A stretch of DNA of 64,000 nt from assembly GCF_907165195.1 (NCBI RefSeq), contig NZ_OU015584.1, forward strand, positions 2,261,291 through 2,325,290, read 5' to 3'. The notes under the pieces were generated by a model. It did not search any database. It saw only the letters and a program-made list of their open reading frames with translations, and was not told the origin of the DNA. Positions 9,262 through 18,742 of this stretch are shown in pieces. Both the position numbers and the translations under genes were made by a program. Each line of letters starts with the position of its first letter. Positions within the stretch are counted from its first letter, which is position 1. The stretch comes from Parvicella tangerina (GTDB taxonomy: Bacteria > Bacteroidota > Bacteroidia > Flavobacteriales_D > Parvicellaceae).

Positions 9262-10431
9262 ATAGAAACTGAGCATCCGGTAATCGATCAAATGCACTCC
9301 AGTGTAATAGAAGTGGAGAACATCTCTGAAACTATACCCCATATCACACATATTCATGGCACCTTCTTGAGAAAGACCAACACCATGACCAAAACCTTTT
9401 CCTTTGAGAATGATCTTACCGTCCTCTTCTTCCACACTGAAGTAAGTACTTTTCAACTTAAAGTCTGATCTCACATCCGTCAGCAGTATATGATACTTCC
9501 AGTCGACAAAATACTTTGCCCTACTCTCCTGTTTCCAATTTACCAGATCATTAACCGCAGCAGTATCATTAATTGGAAAATCATATAGCTTTTTGAGGTC
9601 TTTTAAAAAGTCGTCCTTATCAAAACTCTTCGACCAATGATAATTATACTTTCCTTTGGAAAAAGGATCTTTAACACTTCTTAGATAAGACACTTTTTTA
9701 CTCCAAACATACTCTGAGTGTGACGTTTGCCCACCGCTATTTGAGTAGAACGCAGCTGAAATTAGCCGCATCTGATCATCTACTAACACCAGATTTGCAG
9801 TCTCCTGGACGGCTTCTTCAATGTTCGGATTTCGATACATCTTACCCAAATAAACCTGACAATTGGTGAGATCTGTCATCATAAAACCTTCATGCAAGAA
9901 TTTTCGTTGATTCTTCATAGCATAAGTTCTGCTGATGATCGCCTGCACTTTGTAATACTCTTTGCTCTGATAATTTCCAGCTTCAGACTCCAGCACTCCC
10001 TCCAAATAATGTTGCATGGTCACCAAACTAACCACATCCAATTTTCCTTCCCTAGAGAAGCATTTTATCCCACCAAAGTATTTACGCTCTTTAGTGGATG
10101 GATTACTACCTTTTATAGCGTAATGGCTATCTGAACTAAAGCTTTGAATGGAGATTTCTGCAAACTTCCCAATAGTTTCATCAGGAACCTTAACCGTAAT
10201 TGATTTATCCGAGTTTACCTTAAGTGAAACGGTTTCAAACTCTTGCAAATGATAAAGTAACGAATCGTTTTTGTCGTAAATTCTATAAGAGTTATCCGCT
10301 GGTTTAAATGTAATTGAGTACAAGCTAACGCTTCTAAAGATGCCTATCTCAAGGATTTGATCATCGCCACAAAATGCTGTTTTACCAGTCATGAAGATTA
10401 TCAAGGTCAGTATGAGAAGACTTTTAGGCAT
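9250..10431 (-). CDS. SpoIID/LytB-domain protein
   Basis: A 393-residue exported protein with a signal peptide (ending near FCGDD). It has the SpoIID core: the helix EYYKVQAIISRTYAMKN, the motif with FYSNSGGQTSHSEYVWSKK, and the C-terminal GKGFGHGVGLSQEGAMNM loop. SpoIID of Firmicutes is a lytic transglycosylase acting on denuded glycan strands; Bacteroidota homologues are assumed to trim peptidoglycan but are little studied. The ATG at 10431 is preferred over an upstream TTG (10449) because it leaves a standard signal peptide. Confidence 0.88.
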   Translation of the reverse strand: MPKSLLILTLIIFMTGKTAFCGDDQILEIGIFRSVSLYSITFKPADNSYRIYDKNDSLLYHLQEFETVSLKVNSDKSITVKVPDETIGKFAEISIQSFSSDSHYAIKGSNPSTKERKYFGGIKCFSREGKLDVVSLVTMQHYLEGVLESEAGNYQSKEYYKVQAIISRTYAMKNQRKFLHEGFMMTDLTNCQVYLGKMYRNPNIEEAVQETANLVLVDDQMRLISAAFYSNSGGQTSHSEYVWSKKVSYLRSVKDPFSKGKYNYHWSKSFDKDDFLKDLKKLYDFPINDTAAVNDLVNWKQESRAKYFVDWKYHILLTDVRSDFKLKSTYFSVEEEDGKIILKGKGFGHGVGLSQEGAMNMCDMGYSFRDVLHFYYTGVHLIDYRMLSFYLSE

Positions 10432-10593
10432 TGTCTGCAAAGAAATCAATATTCAAGCCATTATTTATCGTCTGGATTAGTTTTTATTTAACATTAAATC
10501 GTACATAACCTTGTGGTGGAAAAATTTAGCTTAAATTCACCCAATCGACCATCACATTTTTTTACTTTCGTAAGACAAACAAAAGAACCAATT

Positions 10594-11988
10594 ATGACAC
10601 TTATTAAATCCATTTCCGGTATACGAGGGACTATAGGCGGACAGCCAGATGATGGACTTACCCCCTTAGACATTGTTAAATTCACATCTGCTTATGGAAC
10701 CTGGCTCAAGACCAACAACCCAGACATTAGTCGAATGAAAGTAGTTGTGGGTAGAGATGCTAGGATATCTGGTGAAATGGTAAAAAACATCTGCATTGGT
10801 ACACTTCAGGGGCTAGGTATTGATGTTGTAGATCTCGATTTTTCCACAACACCAACAGTTGAGATCGCAGTACCTCTGGAAAAAGCACAAGGAGGTATCA
10901 TCCTAACCGCTAGCCACAATCCTAAACAGTGGAATGCGCTAAAACTATTGAATGAGAAAGGAGAGTTTATCTCTGCCGAAGATGGTCAGCAACTGCTTGA
11001 AATTGCACAAAAAGATGCATTCAGTTATGCGGAAGTAGATAATCTAGGAAAAGTAACTAAAGACGATACTTACCTTCAAAAGCATATTGATATTATCAAA
11101 AACTTGCCTTTAGTTGATGTTGATGCTATTTCGGCTGCTAACCTTACAGTAGCTTGTGATAGTGTAAATAGTACTGGAGGAATTTTCGTGCCCGAATTGT
11201 TAAGACAACTCGGAGTAAAAAGTGTTATTTCTTTATTTGATCAACCCACTGGTGAGTTTCCTCATAATCCAGAGCCGCTTCCAGAAAACTTAAGCACAAT
11301 TGCTGAAGAAATCCAAAAACAAAAAGCAGACCTTGGAATTGTTGTAGATCCAGATGTAGATCGATTGGCCTTTGTTTGTGAAGATGGCAGCATGTTTGGA
11401 GAAGAATATACGTTAGTTGCAATCAGTGACTATGTGCTATCCCAAACAAAAGGAAATACAGTTTCCAACCTATCGAGCACAAGAGCCCTAAGGGATGTGA
11501 CTGAAAAACACGGTTGCACTTACACAGCAGCTGCCGTAGGTGAAGTTAACGTAGTCACTAAGATGAAAGAAACCAACGCCATCATAGGCGGTGAAGGGAA
11601 TGGAGGAATTATCTACCCAGAGGTACATTACGGAAGAGATGCATTGGTAGGAATCGGATTGTTCTTGACCCAGTTAGCCAAATTTGGAGGTAAAGTTTCT
11701 GCATTAAAGGCTACTTATCCAACTTATACCATCTCGAAAAACAAAATACAATTAACACCCGAAATCAATGTAGATGAGTTGTTATCCAAGATCCAGACGA
11801 AATACAAAAATCAGCCTATCAATACTATAGATGGAGTAAAAATTGAACTTGGTAAGGAGTGGGTACACATGCGAAAAAGCAACACTGAACCGATCATTCG
11901 AATCTATGCAGAGAGTGAATCTGCTCAAAAGGCGAATGAGCTAGGAGAACGATTTGTTAAAGAATTGGGAGAACTTGCGAGTCTGTGA
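10594..11988 (+). CDS. glmM: Phosphoglucosamine mutase
   Basis: Converts glucosamine-6-phosphate to glucosamine-1-phosphate for UDP-GlcNAc, peptidoglycan and surface glycans. From the ATG at 10594 the product has 464 residues, normal for Bacteroidota GlmM. All four phosphohexomutase signatures are present: the phosphoserine loop ILTASHNP (Ser107), the metal loop DPDVDRLA, the sugar-specificity loop GEGNGGIIYPEVHYGRD and the phosphate-binding RKSNTEPIIRIYAES. An in-frame ATG-like extension upstream (27 residues) lacks conservation and is not used. The next gene follows 3 bp later. Confidence 0.93.
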   Translation: MTLIKSISGIRGTIGGQPDDGLTPLDIVKFTSAYGTWLKTNNPDISRMKVVVGRDARISGEMVKNICIGTLQGLGIDVVDLDFSTTPTVEIAVPLEKAQGGIILTASHNPKQWNALKLLNEKGEFISAEDGQQLLEIAQKDAFSYAEVDNLGKVTKDDTYLQKHIDIIKNLPLVDVDAISAANLTVACDSVNSTGGIFVPELLRQLGVKSVISLFDQPTGEFPHNPEPLPENLSTIAEEIQKQKADLGIVVDPDVDRLAFVCEDGSMFGEEYTLVAISDYVLSQTKGNTVSNLSSTRALRDVTEKHGCTYTAAAVGEVNVVTKMKETNAIIGGEGNGGIIYPEVHYGRDALVGIGLFLTQLAKFGGKVSALKATYPTYTISKNKIQLTPEINVDELLSKIQTKYKNQPINTIDGVKIELGKEWVHMRKSNTEPIIRIYAESESAQKANELGERFVKELGELASL

Positions 11989-11991
11989 TCA

Positions 11992-12672
11992 ATGAACTGT
12001 CCCAACTGCAGACACCCAATTGCTTCAAGCGAGGTTAATGTTCAAAAAGATATTGCTCACTGTAGCTCGTGCAATCATGTTTTTAAGATCTCCGAAAACA
12101 TTGAAGCTGCTGAAGACGATATTCTACTCGAGAGCTTTGATCCGGCAGTAACACCTGATGGGGTTCATCATGAAATCAAAAGTGATGGTGTATACATCTC
12201 CATAAAAACAGGTAGCGCAAAAACTGCATTTATATTAATCCCCTTTACCCTAGCATGGTCTGGATTCTCGCTGGGAATGTTATATGGAAGACAAATTTTA
12301 TCTGGTGAATTTGATTTGGTCATGTCAATTTTTGGTCTTCCCTTCTTAGCGGGTTCGATCTTATTAATAGGAGTTGTCTTGAATTCACTTGCAGGAAGAG
12401 CAACGTTGCATCTGACTAATTCTGGAGGCACTTATTTTCACGGTGTAGGAACATTGGGTATAAAGAAAAAATGGCGTTGGGAGGAAACAGTACAAATTAT
12501 TGATACCATCTCAACAGTTCGATACCCAGGCAGTGGTACCAGAGCCATCAAAATTGAAGGTCCATCAAGAATATCTGTTGGTAGTGCAATTAAGGATGAT
12601 AAGGTAGATTATTTCTATTACGCACTTCGATACTATTTTGATCAGTACAAAAGAAAAAAATACATTTACTAA
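11992..12672 (+). CDS. Zinc-ribbon membrane protein, unknown function
   Basis: 226 residues. The N-terminus is a zinc ribbon (CPNCRHPI and, 20 residues on, CSSCNHVF), followed by an acidic linker and two hydrophobic segments (about residues 80-100 and 107-130), then a soluble beta-rich C-terminus. It begins 3 bp after glmM and is probably co-transcribed. No function is recognised; this layout is common in uncharacterised membrane proteins. Confidence 0.7.
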   Translation: MNCPNCRHPIASSEVNVQKDIAHCSSCNHVFKISENIEAAEDDILLESFDPAVTPDGVHHEIKSDGVYISIKTGSAKTAFILIPFTLAWSGFSLGMLYGRQILSGEFDLVMSIFGLPFLAGSILLIGVVLNSLAGRATLHLTNSGGTYFHGVGTLGIKKKWRWEETVQIIDTISTVRYPGSGTRAIKIEGPSRISVGSAIKDDKVDYFYYALRYYFDQYKRKKYIY

Positions 12673-12683
12673 AAGCGATAACA

Positions 12684-13055
12684 ATGAAATTAGGTGCATT
12701 TTCGGTTAGTCTTGCCGTTAAAGACTTAGCAGCTTCGAAAACATTTTACGAAACATTGGGATTTACCAAGTTTGGAGGGGATTTAGAAAAGAATTACCTC
12801 ATCATGAAAAATGGTGATACGTTAATTGGTTTATTTCACGGCATGTTTGAAGAGAACCTCCTGACGTTTAACCCAGGGTGGGATCAAAACGCACAAAACC
12901 TTGAAAACTATGATGATGTTAGAAAAATTCAAAAGGAGTTGAAAGAAAAAGGAGTCAACCTGATCGGAGAGACCGATGAGAATAAAACTGGCCCTGGCCA
13001 TATTATGGTTGCAGATCCTGATGGTAACGTCATTCTAATCGATCAGCACATCTAG
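12684..13055 (+). CDS. VOC-superfamily (glyoxalase/bleomycin-resistance-like) protein
   Basis: 123 residues with two beta-alpha-beta-beta-beta modules: FSVSLAVKDLAASKTFYETLGF and, at the end, GPGHIMVADPDGNVILIDQH. VOC proteins bind a metal and act as lyases, dioxygenases or binding proteins; the substrate cannot be read here. It follows the zinc-ribbon gene by 11 bp. Confidence 0.85.
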   Translation: MKLGAFSVSLAVKDLAASKTFYETLGFTKFGGDLEKNYLIMKNGDTLIGLFHGMFEENLLTFNPGWDQNAQNLENYDDVRKIQKELKEKGVNLIGETDENKTGPGHIMVADPDGNVILIDQHI

Positions 13056-13095
13056 GGCTATTCACCACTTTTTCGTTGAAAAGTATACCGCTGCC

Positions 13096-13128
13096 TTGTT
13101 TTATCCTTCCTTTTTCTGGGTAAGTTTG
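13096..13128 (+). promoter_or_regulatory. Possible promoter of the NlpC/P60 gene
   Basis: TAAGTTTG at 13121-13128 fits the -7 consensus; the nearest upstream TTG (13096-13098) is 22 bp away instead of 19. The element sits in an imperfect palindrome (AAGTTTGTTTAAACTT). Confidence 0.35.
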
Positions 13129-13149
13129 TTTAAACTTATCTAACTAGAC

Positions 13150-13911
13150 ATGTCATACGGTTTCGCAAAATTAGCTATCATTCCTATCAGAGCTGAGGGT
13201 TCTGATAAGGCGGAGATTATATCTCAATTATTATTTGGAGAGCACTATGAAGTGCTGGAAGAAGCCGAAAAATGGATAAGGATTAGAAACCATTTTGATC
13301 AATATGAAGGTTGGATATGCCGAAAACAATTCTTCGAAATCACAGGTAAAGAATTTGATGAATTAGGAATTAACGACTTTCCCATGTGTGCTAGTCTTAC
13401 GGGGCAGGTTACGCTTGCTGATGAAAACACAAATATCACCAGAGGAGCTGTACTTCCCTACTACCATCAGGGGTATATTAGAATTAGAGATCAACGTGCA
13501 AAATTTACAGGAGACCTGAATCAAACGAGTGCTGACAAAATAATGGAATACGCCTTAAGCTATCTCAACACACCTTACCTATGGGGAGGTAGAAGTCCAT
13601 TCGGAATTGACTGTAGTGGGTTTGCTCAAATCGTTTACAAGCTGTGTGGATACAAACTACCACGTGATGCTTACCAACAAGCTGAACACGGATATGACGT
13701 TCCTTTTGTAGAAACTTCAGAGCCTGGTGACCTTGCTTTCTTTGATAATGCAGAAGGACATATTACACATGTGGGAATCATTACTGAACCCGGCAAGATC
13801 ATCCACGCCTCAGGCAGCGTAAAAATTGACCTCTTGGATAGCGAGGGGATCTTTGATCAGGAATTGAAAAGATACACCCATAAACTTCGCCTAATCAGAC
13901 GAATTATATAA
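13150..13911 (+). CDS. NlpC/P60 family cysteine peptidase with SH3-like domains
   Basis: A 253-residue cell-wall peptidase, probably a gamma-D-glutamyl-diamino-acid endopeptidase. Residues 1-125 look like two bacterial SH3 modules (WIRIRNHFDQYEGWICRKQF). The catalytic domain has Cys155 in FGIDCSGFAQIVY and the catalytic His in GHITHVGIITEP. No clear signal peptide is seen, so it may be cytoplasmic, as in murein-peptide recycling, or use another export route. Confidence 0.88.
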   Translation: MSYGFAKLAIIPIRAEGSDKAEIISQLLFGEHYEVLEEAEKWIRIRNHFDQYEGWICRKQFFEITGKEFDELGINDFPMCASLTGQVTLADENTNITRGAVLPYYHQGYIRIRDQRAKFTGDLNQTSADKIMEYALSYLNTPYLWGGRSPFGIDCSGFAQIVYKLCGYKLPRDAYQQAEHGYDVPFVETSEPGDLAFFDNAEGHITHVGIITEPGKIIHASGSVKIDLLDSEGIFDQELKRYTHKLRLIRRII

Positions 13912-14027
13912 GGAGACTTTTGTCGGTTTTTAATTTTGTTTCATAACTCATTTCCAGCATTTTATCCAATTTTATTGAAATCACATCTTTTATCTCCTAT
14001 ATTTAGGATAGGTAAAACTGGATTAGT

Positions 14028-14660
14028 GTGAAAAAACGCTTTTTTGAAATAGGCTATATTGCTGTTTGCTTGTTCGTGAGCAGCGTCTTCCTATTGAGTA
14101 GTTTTAGCAATTACACTGCTCCCTGTAAAGATGAGGCTCCACTTACAGCGCAATACACCTTTGCCTTTACTTTGCAGCCAGGACCAAATTCTGGTCTGAT
14201 CACGTATTGGATGGTTACTGTTCACAATGACAAGATCGTTTACAAAACACCCATGACCGAAAAGAACTTTATCTTATCCATGAAAGGAGAAATGTACTCG
14301 AAGGCCAACCCAACTGGCATCAATTTGTTTGAACAAGCGGTGCAGTCTGATTCATGCTTTTACCAGTACTATTGGGAAAAAGAAGAATGCAACCCTTTAG
14401 ATTATTATCGTCTTGATGACTTATGGACATTGCGTTACAACCGAAACCCAGAATGTCCTGAGGGGTGCACTCCTGCAAAAGGAATGCGTGTGGATGGATT
14501 AGCCGCAAACAAAACTTACCCTAGTGATGCACAGATGGCAATATTACAAGATTATGGAGTAAGCCATTACACAGGCTTTTTTTATGGTGATGACATGTTC
14601 AGAATCTTTACGGATATCAATGATCCTAATTGGGTCAACAATTATGAAAATGCGCAATGA
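14028..14660 (+). CDS. Hypothetical secreted protein
   Basis: 210 residues from a GTG start, with a hydrophobic export signal (about 10-30). The mature part contains six to eight cysteines (CNPLD, CPEGC), suggesting disulfides, and aromatic-rich segments. No family is recognised. It is followed by adenine deaminase after 84 bp. Confidence 0.6.
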   Translation: MKKRFFEIGYIAVCLFVSSVFLLSSFSNYTAPCKDEAPLTAQYTFAFTLQPGPNSGLITYWMVTVHNDKIVYKTPMTEKNFILSMKGEMYSKANPTGINLFEQAVQSDSCFYQYYWEKEECNPLDYYRLDDLWTLRYNRNPECPEGCTPAKGMRVDGLAANKTYPSDAQMAILQDYGVSHYTGFFYGDDMFRIFTDINDPNWVNNYENAQ

Positions 14661-14744
14661 TCCACATTCATCTGTTGCTTTTGAGCTACACGAGAGCTCT
14701 TTTCTTCCCTTCTTTATCCTTATCATTGCCCTAAACTCAGCTGT

Positions 14745-16370
14745 ATGAACATGATAGAAGGGAAAATTGTAGATGTCATCAAAAAAGAAATCTTTGAGGG
14801 TAGCATCCATTTTAGCGAAGGAATTATCACTCGAATTGACCGACATTCGGTATCAACTGATCATTATATTATTCCTGGCTTTGTCGATGCACATGTTCAC
14901 GTTGAAAGTTCGATGTTAACACCCAATGAATTTGCAAGGTTAGCCGTATGTCATGGAACCGTAGGCACAATATCAGACCCTCATGAAATTGGAAATGTAC
15001 TGGGTAAAAAAGGTGTGGAATTCATGATCGAAAATGGCTTAAAAACTTCCTTCAAATTTCATTTTGGGGCACCTTCATGTGTCCCGGCAACAGTTTTTGA
15101 AACAGCAGGAGCAACCATTACTGTGGATGATATTGAGGAGCTTTTCAAATTACCTCGGGTAAACTACCTGGCCGAAGTGATGAATTACCCTGGTGTGATT
15201 AATCGAGACCCTGAGGTAATGGCTAAGATTGATTTAGCTCATCGTCTGGGAAAAGTCGTTGATGGTCACGCCCCAGGAGTTATGGGTGAAGCTGCCATCA
15301 AATATATAGAAGCTGGTATTACAACAGATCATGAGTGCTTTACAAAAGAAGAGGCCTTACATAAATTAAGACACGGCATGAAGATCATCATAAGAGAAGG
15401 AAGTGCCGCCAAAAACTTCGAAGCCCTATACGAACTTATTGATGAGTATCCAGATTTGATCATGTTATGCTCAGACGACAAGCATCCTAATGACCTCATG
15501 CGAGGACATATCAATCATTTAGCAGCAAGAGCTATTGCCAAAGGCTGTGACCTCTTCAACGTACTCAGAGCAACGAGCAAAACACCTATTGAGCACTATG
15601 ATATGGACATTGGACTGCTTAGACTAGGTGACCCAGCTGATTTTTGCATAGTTAGGGAGTTAAAGACCTTTGAGGTGTTGCAAACGTTTATTGATGGAAA
15701 CCTGGTTGCCGAATATGGTCAGTCGTTTATCAAGAAACATCAAACTGAAACCCTGAATAACTTTAATTGCTCTCCAATCAAACCAGAACAACTTAAGATT
15801 GCTTCACACAACTCAGCTGAGGTTAATGTTATTGCTGTTGAAGACGGGCAACTAGTTACTGAAAAAACTACTGCAGAGCTTCAGTCTGTTAACGAAGAGC
15901 TGCAAGCAAATGTAGATAAAGACATTCTTAAGATAGTAGTCGTCAACCGCTATTTTGACGCTCCTCCAGCATTAGGTTTTGTTAAGAATTTTGGTTTAAA
16001 AGAAGGAGCTATTGCAAGTTGTGTAGCACATGATAGTCATAACATTATAGCAGTAGGTACTAATGACAACGACCTGACAAATGCAATAAACCTGATCATC
16101 CATGAAAGAGGAGGTATCTCTCTGGCTCATGGAGCAGAAAAACACGTTGTAGGCCTTCCGATTGCAGGTATTATGACCGATCAGGATGGTTACGAAATTG
16201 GAAGAGAGTATGAGATATTAGATCAGCGGGCAAAAGAACTGGGCGCTACCCTATCTGCACCCTATATGACCTTATCATTTTGTGCACTGCTTGTCATCCC
16301 AAAAATAAAATTATCAGACAAAGGACTGTTTGATGGAGAAAAGTTTGAGTTTGTGAAGCTGATAAATTGA
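14745..16370 (+). CDS. ade: Adenine deaminase
   Basis: Hydrolyses adenine to hypoxanthine and ammonia in purine salvage. 541 residues, amidohydrolase fold. The metal-binding HxH is in PGFVDAHVHVESSMLTPNEF; further ligands and active-site residues lie in VDGHAPGV, TTDHECF and LCSDDKHPNDL. The C-terminal part has the Ade-specific sequence with LAHGAEKHVVGLPIAGIM. It overlaps the next small membrane gene by 4 bp. Confidence 0.93.
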   Translation: MNMIEGKIVDVIKKEIFEGSIHFSEGIITRIDRHSVSTDHYIIPGFVDAHVHVESSMLTPNEFARLAVCHGTVGTISDPHEIGNVLGKKGVEFMIENGLKTSFKFHFGAPSCVPATVFETAGATITVDDIEELFKLPRVNYLAEVMNYPGVINRDPEVMAKIDLAHRLGKVVDGHAPGVMGEAAIKYIEAGITTDHECFTKEEALHKLRHGMKIIIREGSAAKNFEALYELIDEYPDLIMLCSDDKHPNDLMRGHINHLAARAIAKGCDLFNVLRATSKTPIEHYDMDIGLLRLGDPADFCIVRELKTFEVLQTFIDGNLVAEYGQSFIKKHQTETLNNFNCSPIKPEQLKIASHNSAEVNVIAVEDGQLVTEKTTAELQSVNEELQANVDKDILKIVVVNRYFDAPPALGFVKNFGLKEGAIASCVAHDSHNIIAVGTNDNDLTNAINLIIHERGGISLAHGAEKHVVGLPIAGIMTDQDGYEIGREYEILDQRAKELGATLSAPYMTLSFCALLVIPKIKLSDKGLFDGEKFEFVKLIN

Positions 16371-16741
16371 ATAAAGCCTTTCCCATACTGTTTATTCTTA
16401 CTGGATGTTTTGCGATTCTCGGGGCACTATACACATGGGGAGATGGCAATATCTTTAACCAACATGAATTAGCTAAGATCTTAATCCCTTGGGCAGATCT
16501 CATACTAACTGGCCCGTTATCGCTTGTTAGTGGCATTGGAATGCTCAAAGAGAAAAAATGGGGCACTCAACTGGCTCTCGTTACCAGTGGGATATATATT
16601 TTCGGATCGGTGCTCGTATTTATCACGATTATTTGGAAAGCAGACTTTGATATCCTTTTGATTGTACCAGCTGCATCTGGTTTTGTAATTGCGGTACTTT
16701 ATGTTCTTGAAGAGTTAAATCAGAGTTCTTCTTCACCCTAA
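16367..16741 (+). CDS. Small four-helix membrane protein
   Basis: 124 residues beginning at a TTG overlapping the ade stop (TTGA). Four hydrophobic helices are visible (about 4-24, 38-58, 65-87, 92-112) with few charged residues. No family is recognised. Translational coupling suggests expression with adenine deaminase, but a transport role is speculation. Confidence 0.6.
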   Translation: MNKAFPILFILTGCFAILGALYTWGDGNIFNQHELAKILIPWADLILTGPLSLVSGIGMLKEKKWGTQLALVTSGIYIFGSVLVFITIIWKADFDILLIVPAASGFVIAVLYVLEELNQSSSSP

Positions 16742-16777
16742 AGAGTTCGCTCAAGAATTATAGAAATCTTTGCACTC

Positions 16778-17239
16778 TCACTCAAAATAATCTTCGAAAG
16801 TAGCATAATGCACGTATAGATCATTAATTAGTTTGTCCCCTTGATCCATATCCTTTACCTCCTTCAAACTATCAATAGTCTCCCAGTAAGGAATTAGCCA
16901 CTCGTGAAGAACATTGTGAGCTTCTCCTGTCATGGTACACTCTTGCACAAGAGTCTTACATAGGTCATCTAACTTCTGACCTAACTCTTGATGAAGTGTA
17001 TCACTAGTTTCATCATAAAAAATAACTAGCTCCATTTGTTCATCGATGTTCTCCATCATACCTGGTGGAACTTTCCACTTCTTATCACCAACAAGGTGTA
17101 GCCCGTCCTCAACAGTTTCTTGAGTCGGAGTTTGTGATTCATTTGAAGGATTCTCTGGAGCGGAGCTCTCCTGACATCCCGCTAAAAGTAAAACACTTGT
17201 TATGGCAATTGATAGAAAACTATTTTTCAATGTAATCAT
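16778..17239 (-). CDS. Hypothetical lipoprotein
   Basis: 153 residues with a good lipobox (VLLLAGC). After a Ser/Thr/Pro-rich linker the mature domain is helical and acidic, with two cysteines (DDLCKTL, VQECTM). It seems to be a single-gene unit. No function is recognised. Confidence 0.65.
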   Translation of the reverse strand: MITLKNSFLSIAITSVLLLAGCQESSAPENPSNESQTPTQETVEDGLHLVGDKKWKVPPGMMENIDEQMELVIFYDETSDTLHQELGQKLDDLCKTLVQECTMTGEAHNVLHEWLIPYWETIDSLKEVKDMDQGDKLINDLYVHYATFEDYFE

Positions 17240-17330
17240 CCGACTTAATTTTGATTGTCTAATTTAAAACCCAAATCCCATGTCAACTTCAATTTTGACA
17301 AAAAATTAACAAGAATAATTCTTTTTAGAC

Positions 17331-18023
17331 TCAAATCCGCAAAAGAAGCATAGGATCAGGACAAGCATCCATGTAGTAATTGATCTCTTCTTTGCTACAC
17401 ACACCAGGGAAGTCTCCAAAGTGATCTCCCATGTCTAATATTACTTGGAAGTGCAGGTGTGGAGCGTAATCTCCATTCACCAAGGAGTCTCCCAGTTGAC
17501 CGATCACTTCTCCTTGCTTAAACTCCTGCCCCATTTCTAAGTCTGGTATCGACAAGATGGATAGATGACCGTAAAGTGTATAAAAAACGAGATCGTCAAA
17601 AGAGTGTTTGAGTATAATCGTTGGGCCATAGTCTCCATGAAAAGAGTTATTCGCAAAGCTGTGCACCTCTCCATCCAAGACTGCTAAAACATCCGTTCCT
17701 GCAGGGGACCAAACATCCACTCCAAGGTGAATATTCCGTTCATGTAATGGACTATTTGGATTCTTAAAATGTCGACTACGCTGATATAGATTCCTGACCT
17801 CTAGATAACCTCCATAGGCCACTTGTCCTCCTTCCCTATCAATTAACTGCTGGATATAGCGCTCCATAGCTTCTGCTGAGGTGATATCTATCTCTCTTAA
17901 GTCTGGGTTCCCAACAGAAAGATCAATAGGGACATAATCTCTCTTCTTCACGGAATCATCAATCACAAACAATTCATCCGTTATTTGCTCACAAAACCTT
18001 CTAAATGCGTTGTTTCTTTTCAT
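17331..18023 (-). CDS. M23-family (LytM-like) metallopeptidase
   Basis: 230 residues. The LytM core has HLGVDVWSPAGT (zinc His and Asp), then YGHLS and APHLHFQVI (His-x-His). There is no evident signal peptide or coiled coil, and the conserved N-terminus (RRFCEQITDEL) resembles the group often annotated simply as peptidase M23. It may act on murein peptides or regulate another enzyme. Transcribed alone. Confidence 0.85.
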   Translation of the reverse strand: MKRNNAFRRFCEQITDELFVIDDSVKKRDYVPIDLSVGNPDLREIDITSAEAMERYIQQLIDREGGQVAYGGYLEVRNLYQRSRHFKNPNSPLHERNIHLGVDVWSPAGTDVLAVLDGEVHSFANNSFHGDYGPTIILKHSFDDLVFYTLYGHLSILSIPDLEMGQEFKQGEVIGQLGDSLVNGDYAPHLHFQVILDMGDHFGDFPGVCSKEEINYYMDACPDPMLLLRI

Positions 18024-18094
18024 TACTTGTAAAGTAACAAAAAATGAATCTTTATCGAGTAAAAATGGACTTTATTTATAATTATACGGCAGAA

Positions 18095-18610
18095 CTACAA
18101 CACTTCGGTCGCCATTTTAATTAATGGAGGCTCAATGATAAGACCTCTTTTGGTAGCCTCCGTTTTGTTAACCGAAAACATCAACTTATTTTGATCAACC
18201 TCAAAGTTGATACAGAAGTCTTTACCCTTAGTTTCAGTCGTGACGATGACCGTGTTATCCTCTCTAGTAGAATTGACAAAAGCTCTCAAACGACCTTCTA
18301 GTCCCTTTTCAATTATTACCATATCGGAAGCCGTATAATCATCCTTGTTTTGAAAATGAACAAAATTGAGCGTTCTCCCATCTACGACTTTTCCCGCATA
18401 AGAAGAGTTAAGTACGTTGAAAATCTCAAAAGAAGCGGAATCCGTTCCTAGAATAGCAACCTGATAAGTTTCTTTATCATTTGGTTCTTTTAATTCTACG
18501 TTCTTTATAATGTTGTAAACAAACATTGACTTCAACTTGGCTTGTTCTAATTGTGCAAAGCTATTAAAGGCGAACAAGAAAGAGAAAAACATCAAAGCAA
18601 CTGATCTCAT
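18095..18610 (-). CDS. YfiR-like (DUF4154) periplasmic protein
   Basis: 171 residues with a signal peptide ending NSFAQ. Features of the family: an early KSMFVYNIIKNVEL segment, a Rossmann-like strand with YQVAILGTDS, and the C-terminal NFEVDQNKLMFSVNKTEA. In Pseudomonas YfiR inhibits a diguanylate cyclase in the periplasm; in Bacteroidota its partner is unknown and none is encoded nearby. Confidence 0.8.
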   Translation of the reverse strand: MRSVALMFFSFLFAFNSFAQLEQAKLKSMFVYNIIKNVELKEPNDKETYQVAILGTDSASFEIFNVLNSSYAGKVVDGRTLNFVHFQNKDDYTASDMVIIEKGLEGRLRAFVNSTREDNTVIVTTETKGKDFCINFEVDQNKLMFSVNKTEATKRGLIIEPPLIKMATEVL

Positions 18611-18742
18611 AGCAAGTAGTTTAGTGAACTCTTAAAAGTAAGCAAAATTTCCCAATCCTTTACTAATTTGAACCTAATTCTTATTTAGGGGTATGAGTTT
18701 ATGGAAATTCAAAGAAATTACATCTCTAAAAGAAAAAGCATT